From Bugulina stolonifera (Eukaryota; Bryozoa; Gymnolaemata; Cheilostomatida; Bugulidae), in the NCBI GenBank assembly GCA_935421135.1, contig OW285196.1, positions 15,063,001 through 15,127,000 on the forward strand: a DNA stretch of 64,000 bases, read 5' to 3'. Positions 47,801 through 58,150 of the stretch are shown in pieces. Made by a program: the position numbers and the translations under genes. The notes beneath the pieces were generated by a model that saw only the letters and a program-made list of their open reading frames with translations, made no database searches and was not told where the DNA came from. The number at the start of each line of letters is the position of its first letter. The first letter of the stretch is position 1.

Positions 47801-48369
47801 TCTGGAGCACCAGGCCCTGCTGGAGCCCCTGGAACTCCTGGACGAGATGGAAAGGATGGTGAAGATGGAGCTGTTGGTGCCCCAGGCTATAACGGAGCAC
47901 CAGGTCTAAAGGGAGAACAGGGATTACCTGGAGCCAATGGTCTACCAGGAGCTCCGGGAGAAACAGGAGCACCAGGCTACAATGGAGCACCAGGAAAAGA
48001 CGGAGAACCAGGACTGCCTGGAGCTCAAGGTCAAAAGGTGAGTTGCTTTTTATTTTAATTTAGATAGAGCTGTGTCCTCCTGACAGTCAGTTTTGGAATT
48101 GTGAACTATAACTATAGCATTTTCAACTTTTGGCACTAATTGCATTCACTAAAGCAAAGTGACTCTATAGCTATTAGACATCAATCACAATGATTGCATA
48201 TTTACTCATATTTATTGTTTGTTTTTGTCAGGGAGCTCAAGGGGCACCAGGAGTACCAGGCACTGATAGCCAGCAAGGTTCTGCCACCACAGGGAGACCA
48301 TATGGTTACAAGTACAGCCAAAGATATGGGAGCTATGGTAGACCAACTACAGCTGACTCCCCATATTAA
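44886..48369 (+). CDS. MC5: membrane collagen, inverted paralogue of MC4 (856 aa)
   Basis: Exons: 44886-45020, 45225-45284, 45800-48037, 48232-48369; all phase 0. The acceptor (TTTATAG) abuts the ATG. Exon 1 starts MEGKEEVRCPNRSVIRAHSF, the same 20 residues as MC4, then a hydrophobic helix (GIISLAMFFVGLVVVNVIAY). Exon 2 is a 20-residue stalk starting ETDELRKSVYEF. Exon 3 opens R-T-K-R, then SADYGSYGYGGG, C-T-C and the Gly-X-Y helix with the same early break (DGVGHPG). It is 2238 nt, exactly the length in MC4, and aligns without gaps by eye. The tail exon is more diverged (YGYKYSQRYGSYGRPTT, ending DSPY) but keeps the Y-G-x-x-Y-S-x-R-Y-G pattern. I infer a shed transmembrane collagen. Confidence 0.9.
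45466..45785. repeat. 29-bp minisatellite abutting the MC5 exon 3 acceptor
   Basis: About eleven copies of a unit including GTTAGTAATACATTGATAG and TTATACGGCT. The last copy runs into the branch/acceptor region 14 bp before exon 3. The matching MC4 intron is only 228 bp and has no such array. Confidence 0.95.
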
Positions 48370-48633
48370 GGGCTTTCCTACACCCGTACCAAACAATCCA
48401 TGTTGAGATCACATGCTTGCTCAGTTAATCACAATCTCATTATAGTTTAGTGCTATCATATACAAAATTATCACTCATTAGTCATGTATTTCATATGTCT
48501 CTATTATTAGCTGACAGCTTCCATGATCTGCTATTCATTTATTTCCTACATTATAACCAAAGATTGAATCTCAGTTTTATTGCCATATATTATAATTATA
48601 TACATGTATAATGCTGTCTTTTCCATGTTTAAA

Positions 48634-49292
48634 CCAGTGTTAGAAGTGATTCTATTGTACAGGCTCTAAGTCTAGAGGTAAATGTACCTTCCTGCACCCT
48701 CACTTCTAACACTTTATCCCTTCAGACAAGCCAAAACAGTACCTGTGATATTCTGTGTATTTTTAATGTTATTAATAAAGTTATTATTAATATGATGTAT
48801 AATATAATGTAAGTTATTGCTTAGGGGTTTGTTTATACATAACAGAGTATATATTATATGCAGCATGCCTCACTGCATTGAGAAGACAACTATCAAAAGT
48901 CATAAGCCAGTTTCTAGAAGTTATCTGCTCGCTAAAATAATATGGAAATATCATGTAGAATTCTGCATATTGTGCAGTAACTGTATCACCTCTAGTAAAC
49001 CTACTACAGTACATATCAGTGTTCGAAGTGTGGTTATACGGTGTGTACCCATCTCAATTTTAGTGGTTATACAGCCAGCAGACGCGTACCTTCATTTTAA
49101 TAGCTAGCTTTCTCCATACAGTCACTGTGGACCTGATAGTGCTTGACTATTATATCACTCATATGGACTTGAGTTTAAATCTCACCATAACATAATTTTT
49201 TTCATTTTAGTAATTCACTAATAAAATATTCACTAATCTGTAAGATGGCATGCTCTGTGTACCCACCACATTTCTTCCACTTCTAACACTGG
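48634..49292. repeat. Region bounded by perfect 15-bp inverted repeats
   Basis: CCAGTGTTAGAAGTG (48634-48648) and its exact reverse complement (49278-49292) bracket 659 bp. A third partial copy (CACTTCTAACACT, 48701-48713) suggests a smaller 80-bp foldback. No clear target duplication. The likely MC5 poly(A) signal falls inside it. Confidence 0.5.
48774..48779 (+). other. Poly(A) signal of MC5
   Basis: AATAAA about 400 bp after the MC5 stop, followed by T/A-rich sequence. Confidence 0.5.
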
Positions 49293-49552
49293 TACATGCA
49301 GTGTACATATACATGTACACTGCAGCTTTACCAGTCCATTTTGCATTCACCAAGACATTTATTATTTAAATTAATAACTCTGTACGGTGACCAAACTATC
49401 CCAAATATATAACAATACTATATATTATAATATAATGTTATAAATAACAATATATCCCAGTCATACAGAATTGAAGCAGCGTATACAAGTAATTGGTATT
49501 GTGTGGATAACAACAATAAAGGTAAGAGAATCATTCACTAAGGTAGTATAGA

Positions 49553-52267
49553 TTAGTAATCCTCATGTTGTCCTGAGTTCCCCTTTTCATATAGTCCTGG
49601 GCGATAGAACCCACTCTTCCCACGGCGTCCCTTCTCTCCCTGTAATAGATAGCGTATGTTACAACAGTCGCTAATCAAACCGTAAAAATTACTTTAAACG
49701 CATTGGTCCAACAACTGATGTACAATGTAGATGTTAAAGATTAGCTTGTAATTCTAAACACAAACATTTTGCTCTATGATATTGTGTACACGCGCATCGT
49801 TCAAGAAAATCCCTGTGAGTAGTCATATTATCCAAATATACATTGACTTCACACTATTGTATCCTATGCTTACCTTATCTCCCCTGGGTCCCTGTGCTCC
49901 TGTTTGCCCATCGTTACCGTCTTTCCCTGGATGACCTGAGGCCCCCTTCTTTCCGTCTTCACCGTCTTCTCCAGAGCTTCCTTTGTCACCAGTGACACCT
50001 TTAGGTCCTGATTTACCAGTGGCACCTGGGTGACCCACCATACCTGTGGGTCCGGGTAATCCAGTCATTCCTTTAGCACCGGTTTCTCCATCTACACCAT
50101 CTAATCCGTCTATTCCATCTTTGCCCGGGTCTCCAGCTTTTCCTTTCCCACCTGGTTTCCCTGTCATACCTTTGGGTCCAGTAGCACCAGGTGCTCCAGA
50201 ATCTCCTGTTGCACCCTTCTCTCCTTTAGAGCCATCCTTACCATTCTTTCCATCCAGACCTGGTTCACCAGTCATTCCTTTGATACCTGGATCTCCAACG
50301 ACTCCATTTAACCCATCTTTACCATTTTGACCTGGGGCACCTGTTATTCCTTTGTCCCCTCTTTCCCCTTTGACACCAGCCGGACCCTTGACTCCCCTGT
50401 CTCCTTTAGGCCCCTTAATACCCTTTGATCCTTTAACTCCATCTACACCATCCTTACCATTCACTCCTTTATCACCCGTCATGCCTTTACTACCCCTAGC
50501 TCCCTTTGCACCATTGACTCCTTTCTTTCCATCATTACCAGTGTCTCCCACCATGCCTTGTACCCCCTTGTCTCCCTGCTCACCCTTAGCCCCACGGGGT
50601 CCTGTTTTGCCTGCCATTCCCTTAGGCCCCTTAGTACCAGGACTACCGGTTGAACCAGTCATACCAGTGGCACCGGTAGCTCCCATCATCCCCTTTTCTC
50701 CAGCATTTCCTGTTCGCCCAGTCACACCTACGACACCTGGACTACCTTTACCCCCAGGTGCTCCGGTTTGACCTGTAGCACCGGTATTTCCTTGAGCTCC
50801 ATCGGCGCCATCAACACCGTCGTCACCTGGCTCTCCCTTCATTCCTTTAGCACCACGATCTCCTCTTGCCCCTTTAACACCTGGATTTCCATCTACTCCA
50901 TTTTTGCCTGGATCTCCCATTTTTCCTTTAGCGCCATTCTTGCCGGGCAGTCCAACATCTCCTGTTTCTCCCTGACAAAGACAATATGACTTGCTGTTAC
51001 CAATAGGATTGTATTGAACTTTAAGAATTTTATTGCTCTTTTTGGAATGAAAGGAGTGATTTCGTTAGAATAATGCCCATCTAAGGGTGGGGCTACTTGT
51101 AAGCTAGTTGTAAGCTAGTTATAAGCTAGTTGTAAGCTATCGGCAGCATTGCATTTTATTTCCTTTATCCTTATGAGTGTCACAATTAGGATTGCTGTTA
51201 TACTAATATCTGTATATATTCACCTTTGGTCCTGGCTTAGCCTTGCAGTAGCAGTTGTTTGAGCCACCGTATGCCGATCGTTTCTGCCTCTGCAAAATAA
51301 AGAGTTATTCTAAAATCTATTTCAATTATAAGCTAATTAGCAGTGCTTCTATACAGACTATGAAATTGAATGCTGGGACTTAGCACTACAAAAAAAAAAA
51401 ATCGAAATTCTATTTGGTTTAACCCAACTGCATGTACAAATTTAGTTATTTAGACAATTATAGGCATACATCAATTTGATCCAAGAAAGCTGCTTACGAT
51501 ATCATCACAGCAGGGAAAACTACTCACGTAACTTACATGGTGTATCTGAAGTGTTAACATGACTGTATTATGTTTTAGTAGTACATGTACGAGTACATGT
51601 ACATGTTCATGTTTTAGTAGTGCATGCATGTAGTAGATTCTTCTAGACTGACTAGAACAGATAAGAAAGAGTAAACTCACCAGAGGTTCATCAGACTGAC
51701 TAGCTGCTTCAAACTGTGTGATGGCGACCCTCAAGCTGTCTACTTCAGTGCTTCCCTATAAACATACATCTTATGAATAGGCAGATATTGATGCACTAAT
51801 CCCATGGATGTCACAACTTTTTAATTTTTTGCACACTTTACGTTATAGTAGTATTGCTGAGAATAGATAATCATATTATTACTTACAGATCAATAATCAA
51901 TAATCCTATCCAGAAAATAACTATAAAATTTAAATTTACAATTAGCAGTCTAAATGGATTTAAAACATCAGATTTAAAACAGTTAAGCATATAATTGATC
52001 CAGCATTTAGCTAGCAACAGTGTATTAATCTACCTTATATAATCACAGCGTTGTCTACAACTCTAAAGTAGTTGCAACAAGTTCATATTTTACTATGAAT
52101 GACCTTCACTTTACCTCACTGACTCTCTGGTAGATATAGTTGTAGACGACCACGTTGGCTACAATACTACCAACTAAGAGGAGAGCTAGCAGGCCTGTCG
52201 TGTAACCGTAGACCTTCAACTTAGCCTTAGTCATCTCTGACTGTCCTAGACTCTGTTTCTCATCCAT
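49553..52267 (-). CDS. MC6: membrane collagen with Pro-poor helix (492 aa)
   Basis: Exons, right to left: 52115-52267, 51681-51755, 51224-51289, 49874-50971, 49553-49639; all phase 0. The acceptor ATTATAG abuts the ATG. Exon 1: MDEKQSLGQSEMTKAKLKVY then a hydrophobic helix (TTGLLALLLVGSIVANVVVY). Exon 2: a 25-residue stalk (STEVDSLRVAITQFEA). Exon 3 opens with the furin-type R-Q-K-R, then SAYGGSNN and C-Y-C. Exon 4: 366 codons of unbroken Gly-X-Y, rich in Lys, Asp, Thr and Val and unusually poor in Pro. Exon 5: a tail (GFYRPGLYEKGNSGQHEDY). Two introns separate stalk, cleavage site and helix, unlike MC4/MC5. It pairs head to head with MC7, whose helix exon has the same length. Confidence 0.9.
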
Positions 52268-53774
52268 CTATAATATTCATAGAATGTGTGAATCAAATTT
52301 ACTCACTTTGAATTTCCGTTTAGTACTTTTGAAATTATAACATATCAGTTATTAACATCAAGTATTTCAGTCGTTATAATTATTATCTTTACATAAAGAA
52401 GATTGTCTAATCGTCAACCTGTATCTTACTCAGAGTATCTTATGCTAGTAAATTAATAATTGTAAATATTCTAAGAAACACAAAGTTGTATATCTGTTGA
52501 ACCTTACCCTTAGAGAATCTGAGAGGCGTATAGGTAAAGTGTTGACTTTAAGCACGTCTGGGGACTATCAGCCACCAACTCATTTTAAATACCTGTTTCT
52601 TGCTGGCTTCTTATTGGTGGAGCTCATCCTTCTCAAAGTTGATTGGACGATAATCTATAGCTTCCACCTCCTTATACATGTACATTGAACAGTAGCACAC
52701 GAAGGATTTCCTCTGCAGATGAAGTCATCCCTTAGACAATCTCATTCCCATCAATCTATCTCAATGCAGGTTCTATTTGCTGGACATGGTCTGCCTGTAG
52801 ACACAGATTAGCACCAGATAAACCAGTCATCAATGTCAGTGTTGGTACTGCATGGCAGAGATGTATCCTTCCTTTTAATAACTTTTAGCGCAGTTCCTTG
52901 AGCCTCTACTATGTGCAGCATAAATGCCAATTTTACCGTGTATGCAGTTAGTAGATCACATGTCCACATGTGACCGCATGGATGCATGGCTATTTTAATA
53001 AAATTGCGAGGGTCAATTAATCGTGTACATCGGGGGAAAATCGCATGCGGTAAGAATGTTAAGCTTCCAATATTTTGTCATCAAAGCAAATAAATTCACT
53101 CACAGCATCACAATTTTGACAATAACGTCCTGAATCTTGCTATTCTAGTATAACATGTACCTATTTTAGGTACCCATATTTTTTCACTTACAGTCGTCCC
53201 ATCTAGTACATGTACATGTAGCTTTATTAGATGTGCAGATGTTTTAATTTGCTAAAATCAAAGGCTTGGCTGCATGTACACCGACAGCATTTGCTATTTT
53301 ATGCTAACACAGCAGATACCGCGTATTACTGTATATTATTATAACCAAAGGTCATGTAATTGTCTGCTTAAGGCCACGATACAGACCTAGTCTATCTTCG
53401 TATATATACGTACACACACACACAAACATACCAATAATAGTAGTTGCAGCAAGCTTGCTCCCTATCACTAAGTACTACATAGAGCTTTCTATGAAAGAAT
53501 TTTTACAAAAGCTGTTGCACAATTATTTACACAAAATATTTCAGTTGGAAGCAAAGTCTATATAAATCTGCTACCAGTCCATACTACTCCGGATAAGTAT
53601 ATTATAACGATATAACTTGGATTAGCACGACTCAACATATACGTGTATGTATTATAATCCTTCATAATATGTCATTATTCACCCACATCCTTGATTATTT
53701 TTGCACATCATTTCCACTTATTTATGGAGACAGGAAGATGAAACCTGCACTCTGTCGGGTCATTGAATGTCTGG

Positions 53775-53893
53775 CAGATAATCCAAACAGCGGAGATGGT
53801 ATCATATCATACTTTTAATACTATCTCAGTATTGGCAGGTGTTAGAGCGTTCTGGTACAGTTTTGTTGCTATCTCCGTTGTTTGGATTATCTG
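53775..53893. repeat. Inverted repeat, 23-bp arms
   Basis: Arms 53775-53797 and 53871-53893 (CAGATAATCCAAACA and complement) pair with one mismatch around a 73-nt loop. Confidence 0.8.
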
Positions 53894-54210
53894 CTGAGCC
53901 ATTACTGGCTACTCTAACACACTCTTTCTCTCCCTCTCCCTCTCGCTACTTCCTTTTAGGTGAAATTGCGTGTCATCAAGCGATAGCTCCGAACGGCAAG
54001 CCGAGGCTAATGTACTCTTGATGGAAGCAGCACCGGCCAGTGGCCAGGAAAAAGATTAGAACAACAGACTTTTGATTAAGAGCTGGTTAGTTATTTACAG
54101 TACAGACACAGTGGCCAAGATCTCAATTCTTTGTGCTCAATACAAAGGGAGGGTACCGTTACCCCCTCACCCCGTATAAATTTATAGGAAATGACAAGGC
54201 TTAGTTGCCA

Positions 54211-54253
54211 TTTCACTTTGATTTTTTCATAATGAGAAAAAATCAAAGTGAAA
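54211..54253. repeat. Perfect hairpin, 18-bp arms, 7-nt loop
   Basis: Left arm TTTCACTTTGATTTTTTC, loop ATAATGA, right arm the exact complement. No adjacent gene end explains it as a terminator. Confidence 0.9.
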
Positions 54254-54449
54254 TTAGTGTTCAGTGATTGGAAGCTTCCAAGAACTGACCATAAATAGTA
54301 AATATGTATAAATAAAATGTATACACAACATACTGTAGTTACGGGTAAGAAATCTCCCAAATATAATCATAAGAATGCATAAGCTGTATATACAATGTAC
54401 CATTGTACTGTGGATAATATATACATTCGTATTTCTTCTAAATCTACCT

Positions 54450-54628
54450 AATATAATATAATATAATATAATATAATATAATATAATATAATATAATATA
54501 ATATAATATAATATAATATAATATAATATAATATAATATAATATAATATAATATAATATAATATAATATAATATAATATAATATAATATAATATATATAT
54601 AATATAATATAATATAATATAATATAAT
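54450..54628. repeat. ATAAT pentanucleotide microsatellite
   Basis: About 35 units of TATAA/ATAAT with a single disturbance near 54590. Confidence 0.95.
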
Positions 54629-55274
54629 CAATATTCTTCATAAAATACAAAGAGAAATATAATTTGAAATAAATATTTTTGTATCACAAGTAAATTGTAT
54701 TGAAAAGACTAACATACAATTTTTAGATTGTTTCGTTTAACATTTCTTAACATCCTACATGTACGTGTACGTGTGTAAGCTTCCATAATAAATGTGCATG
54801 GCTCACAATTAACTTTAATATTTCTATACCTACATGACTGTGTTGTAGTTATTAATATAATGTGATTGTGTACAGAGGGGGTCTAATCTCTCTACCAAAT
54901 ACCTCTATAGTGAAATGAGTATCATAATATATTGTATCACTGACTGATCAATGCCAAACAGTGGTAGTTAGTACCAGCTCTATGCTAAGCGTGTTTATGC
55001 ATTGCGTTGTATAAATTAGTATTCTGTGTATGATATTGTGTAAAAGTGTGCAAGGCAGAGAAGGAAGGAGAGGGGGTGCCTCCACAGGCTAATACGCGTG
55101 TCTAGTACAAATAAATGACGAGTACACAATAAAACACATAATGCAGTGATATGGATAGCAATCAAACAGCAATCTGTCTTCATCCAGACCAAGTGGAAGT
55201 CTTCTGGTACCAGCTCTTACTGGAGATCAGCTGCAGCTTGCTTCTGATTGGCTGATGATGGGTGTTATGTTCCA

Positions 55275-55282
55275 TATAAATA
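55275..55282 (+). promoter_or_regulatory. TATA box of MC7
   Basis: TATAAATA preceding a likely 5'UTR exon (about 55307-55408, ending CACCTAAG|GTAAGA). The same octamer stands before MC2 and MC5. Confidence 0.65.
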
Positions 55283-55627
55283 GTCAAGGGGAAGGCAGAG
55301 AAAGTCAGACAAATCTGAGCTTCACAGAGAGCAGATTGACTCCAGCACACAAACCAACCTGCTAGAACTTGCTATACCAACCTGCTAGTAATTTCTATAG
55401 CACCTAAGGTAAGATATGACCAGCCATACAAGTACAGTATGTGCTGTCTCTACTAGATGCATCAATGTATAATTCTACCATATACAGTATATAAATGTAC
55501 ATGTATATATAAATATACAGTGTAATTATTATACATGTGATATGACATAATATTGGCTTATGATTCCAACTTGCAGATATTTTATAGAGAATTAATCTAT
55601 AGATTTATATCTCTTTTACTATTTTAG

Positions 55628-58150
55628 ATGGAATATTCTGAACAGGGCATCCTTGCTGCTAATAAAGCCAAGTTGAAGGTGTATGGGTACAGTACGGCAG
55701 CCATTGCTCTTCTCTTAGTAGGAAGTATTATAGCCAATGTGGCTGTATATAACTACATCTACCAAAGAATTGACCAGGTGAGTCTACCTACACACAATAA
55801 TCAGTTACAGTGAATATGACTATCCGATTTGGTTGCAGTTTTTCTCTATAACCTGCATAGGATATTGTATGGCCACATAGACAGAGAACGGCATACATGT
55901 CTTCAGACCCTATGTTACTCTAGCGTAAGAAGAATAACACATGGTAAGGTTTGGAGTTGTCTCCACCTCATATACATATATATTGTTGTATACAGATTGT
56001 GTGTAGACCTATGTGTACGTGTCTTGTAGGAGAACCAACAAATTGGTGAGCTGAAGGTGACCCTAGCCAAGCTATCTGCTGAGGATTCTCATGTAATGGT
56101 GGGTAACAACATGACATTTGTTACAAGTGATTCAATTGGTTCAACCTCGTAGAACAACAACCCATTGTTACGTTTATGCAGCATGTGCTCGTATTTACTA
56201 AAATTCTTACATCGTCATGCACGACAATATTATACAGAACATAGGTACAATGTATTAACATTGCAACTACATATTATACTGTAGCAGATGCCCTCTTTAC
56301 ACACGTGCTGTAGTAAATAACGATGCATCCTTATGTAATGTGAATTAGTGCATACAACAGTAATATCAAGTGGCCGAACAAGACGTCATTTAATTAATAT
56401 GTTTATGAAATAACAATGTCGTACTGGCGCGGTGAACATTAGAATCTGGTTGTGTTTGTAGAGAGAGAAGAGATCTGCCTACGAGAAACCAAAAGGTGGA
56501 TGTTCCTGTCCACCAGGGCCACCTGGACCAAAGGTTAGTTTAGCAAACCATGAGTTCAACACAATATCTTAGTAATGTTCATGCATGCAGCATGTGCGTT
56601 TTAGTCATAAAATAACCACTTGGTAGAAAAACTAATGATTTATTTATGTTGTTATAACATAGAATTATAGATATGCTTGTAGATAAGTGTATTATAATAT
56701 AGTACTGAGTTTAGGAGTGCTTCTTGGTAAAGTTTTGCTCATGATGTTGTTTCAGGGAGACACAGGAAAACGTGGACCTGCAGGTGCTGCTGGAGCCAAA
56801 GGACATCCAGGTAAAGACGGAGAGGATGGAGTTGATGGTGCTCCAGGCATGAAGGGAGACACTGGTCCACAAGGAATGAAGGGACCTAAGGGTGAACCAG
56901 GAAGAGATGGAATAGATGGTAGCGTTGGAGCTCCAGGAGAGACCGGTGCTCCTGGAGGAACCGGAGCACCTGGTACACAAGGAGCAACAGGTGCTACTGG
57001 TATGAAAGGAAATGATGGGGAAGATGGAAAGAAAGGCAAAATTGGCGCAACCGGTGTTAAAGGAAATACTGGTGCACCTGGTAGCACAGGTGCCAAGGGT
57101 AAAACTGGAGAAACAGGAGCTCCTGGTCAAACAGGTGCCAAAGGTGAGCCAGGAGCCCCAGGCAAGAAAGGAAACAAAGGTGCTGCCGGTAAGGATGGTT
57201 TGGATGGTGTAGATGGAGAAACTGGAGAAACTGGAATGAAGGGGAACACTGGTGCTTCTGGTAAGGATGGAGCTGATGGTCAGAATGGTGCTCCAGGAGA
57301 GACCGGAATGAAGGGAGACACAGGAGCACCTGGAAAAGCTGGAGCACCAGGTAAACAAGGAGAGACAGGAATGCAGGGAGAGACTGGACAACCAGGATTA
57401 AATGGTGTGGATGGAGAGAAAGGGGCACGCGGACCAAGGGGCATGAAGGGTAACACAGGAGCCCCAGGCAAAGACGGTATTGACGGTGTCGATGGAGAGA
57501 CTGGAATGAAGGGAGATACTGGAGCTGATGGACAGACTGGACAGCCAGGGTCTAAGGGTCAGACTGGTGCACCTGGTGCAAAGGGTCAACCAGGAGCAGA
57601 TGGCGTCAATGGTAAGAATGGTAAGGATGGAAAGGATGGTGAGACAGGAATGAAGGGAGACACAGGTGCACCAGGAAAAAAAGGTCCAGGGGGAGCAAAG
57701 GGAGAACGTGGACCTCAAGGTATGAAAGGAAACACTGGAGCACCGGGAGATGCTGGAACAGATGGAGCACCAGGAGCAAAGGGAGAGCCAGGGAAAGACG
57801 GCGAGGACGGTGAAGTTGGTGCCACTGGACCCAAGGGTCCTAAAGGGCCAAAGGTGAGCAATAGTACACTTAAAGCAAATCATTGCATAAATTCTCATTT
57901 TGTAAGATGAAAATAGACACATGTAATTATATGCAAGTACATACAAGTTTTCCAATTACGTATCATTTTATATAAATTCTCAAGAAACACGTTTGGTTTT
58001 ATGATCATATGATTTCCCTTCTGGTTGTTGACACTGCCACACTTTATTAATGAGTTTACATTACTGCTGCAGGGAGAGCCTGGCAAGGATGGTAAAGGAA
58101 AAGGAGGTTATGGATATAAGAAGCCCACCCCCACTGGAGATTATAGTTAA
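55628..58150 (+). CDS. MC7: membrane collagen, divergent partner of MC6 (488 aa)
   Basis: Exons: 55628-55777, 56030-56098, 56462-56533, 56756-57853, 58073-58150; all phase 0. The acceptor TATTTTAG abuts the ATG. Exon 1: a tail with KAKLKVYGY (shared with MC6) and a hydrophobic helix (AAIALLLVGSIIANVAVYNY). Exon 2: a 23-residue stalk (ENQQIGELKVTLAKLSAE). Exon 3 opens with the furin-type R-E-K-R, then SAYEKPKGG, C-S-C and PPGPPGPK. Exon 4: 366 codons of unbroken Gly-X-Y dominated by GETG, GMKG, GAPG and GKDG triplets. Exon 5: a tail GKGKGGYGYKKPTPTGDYS. Exon number, phases and helix exon length match MC6 exactly, although the helix sequence has diverged strongly. Confidence 0.92.

Larger units (their letters stand above)
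52268..55274. other. Divergent MC6-MC7 intergenic region
   Basis: A minus-strand donor-like AAGG|GTAAGG (GT at 52506-52507) and a TATTTAAAAT near 52585 may mark the MC6 5'UTR exon and promoter (low confidence). The right part holds two inverted repeats and the ATAAT microsatellite. No gene was seen. Confidence 0.4.

Noticed and set aside
49130..49205. tRNA-derived SINE (B-box-like GAGTTTAAATCTC plus T-rich tail)
   Set aside because: No A box at proper spacing and no second copy in the window; too weak to annotate.
54254..54650. Open frames rich in Ile/Leu/Tyr
   Set aside because: They are translations of the ATAAT microsatellite.
7956..58150. Horizontal transfer of bacterial collagen-like genes
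   Set aside because: Introns, poly(A) signals, TATA boxes and N-terminal membrane stalk exons are all animal-like, and codon and base use fit the surroundings.
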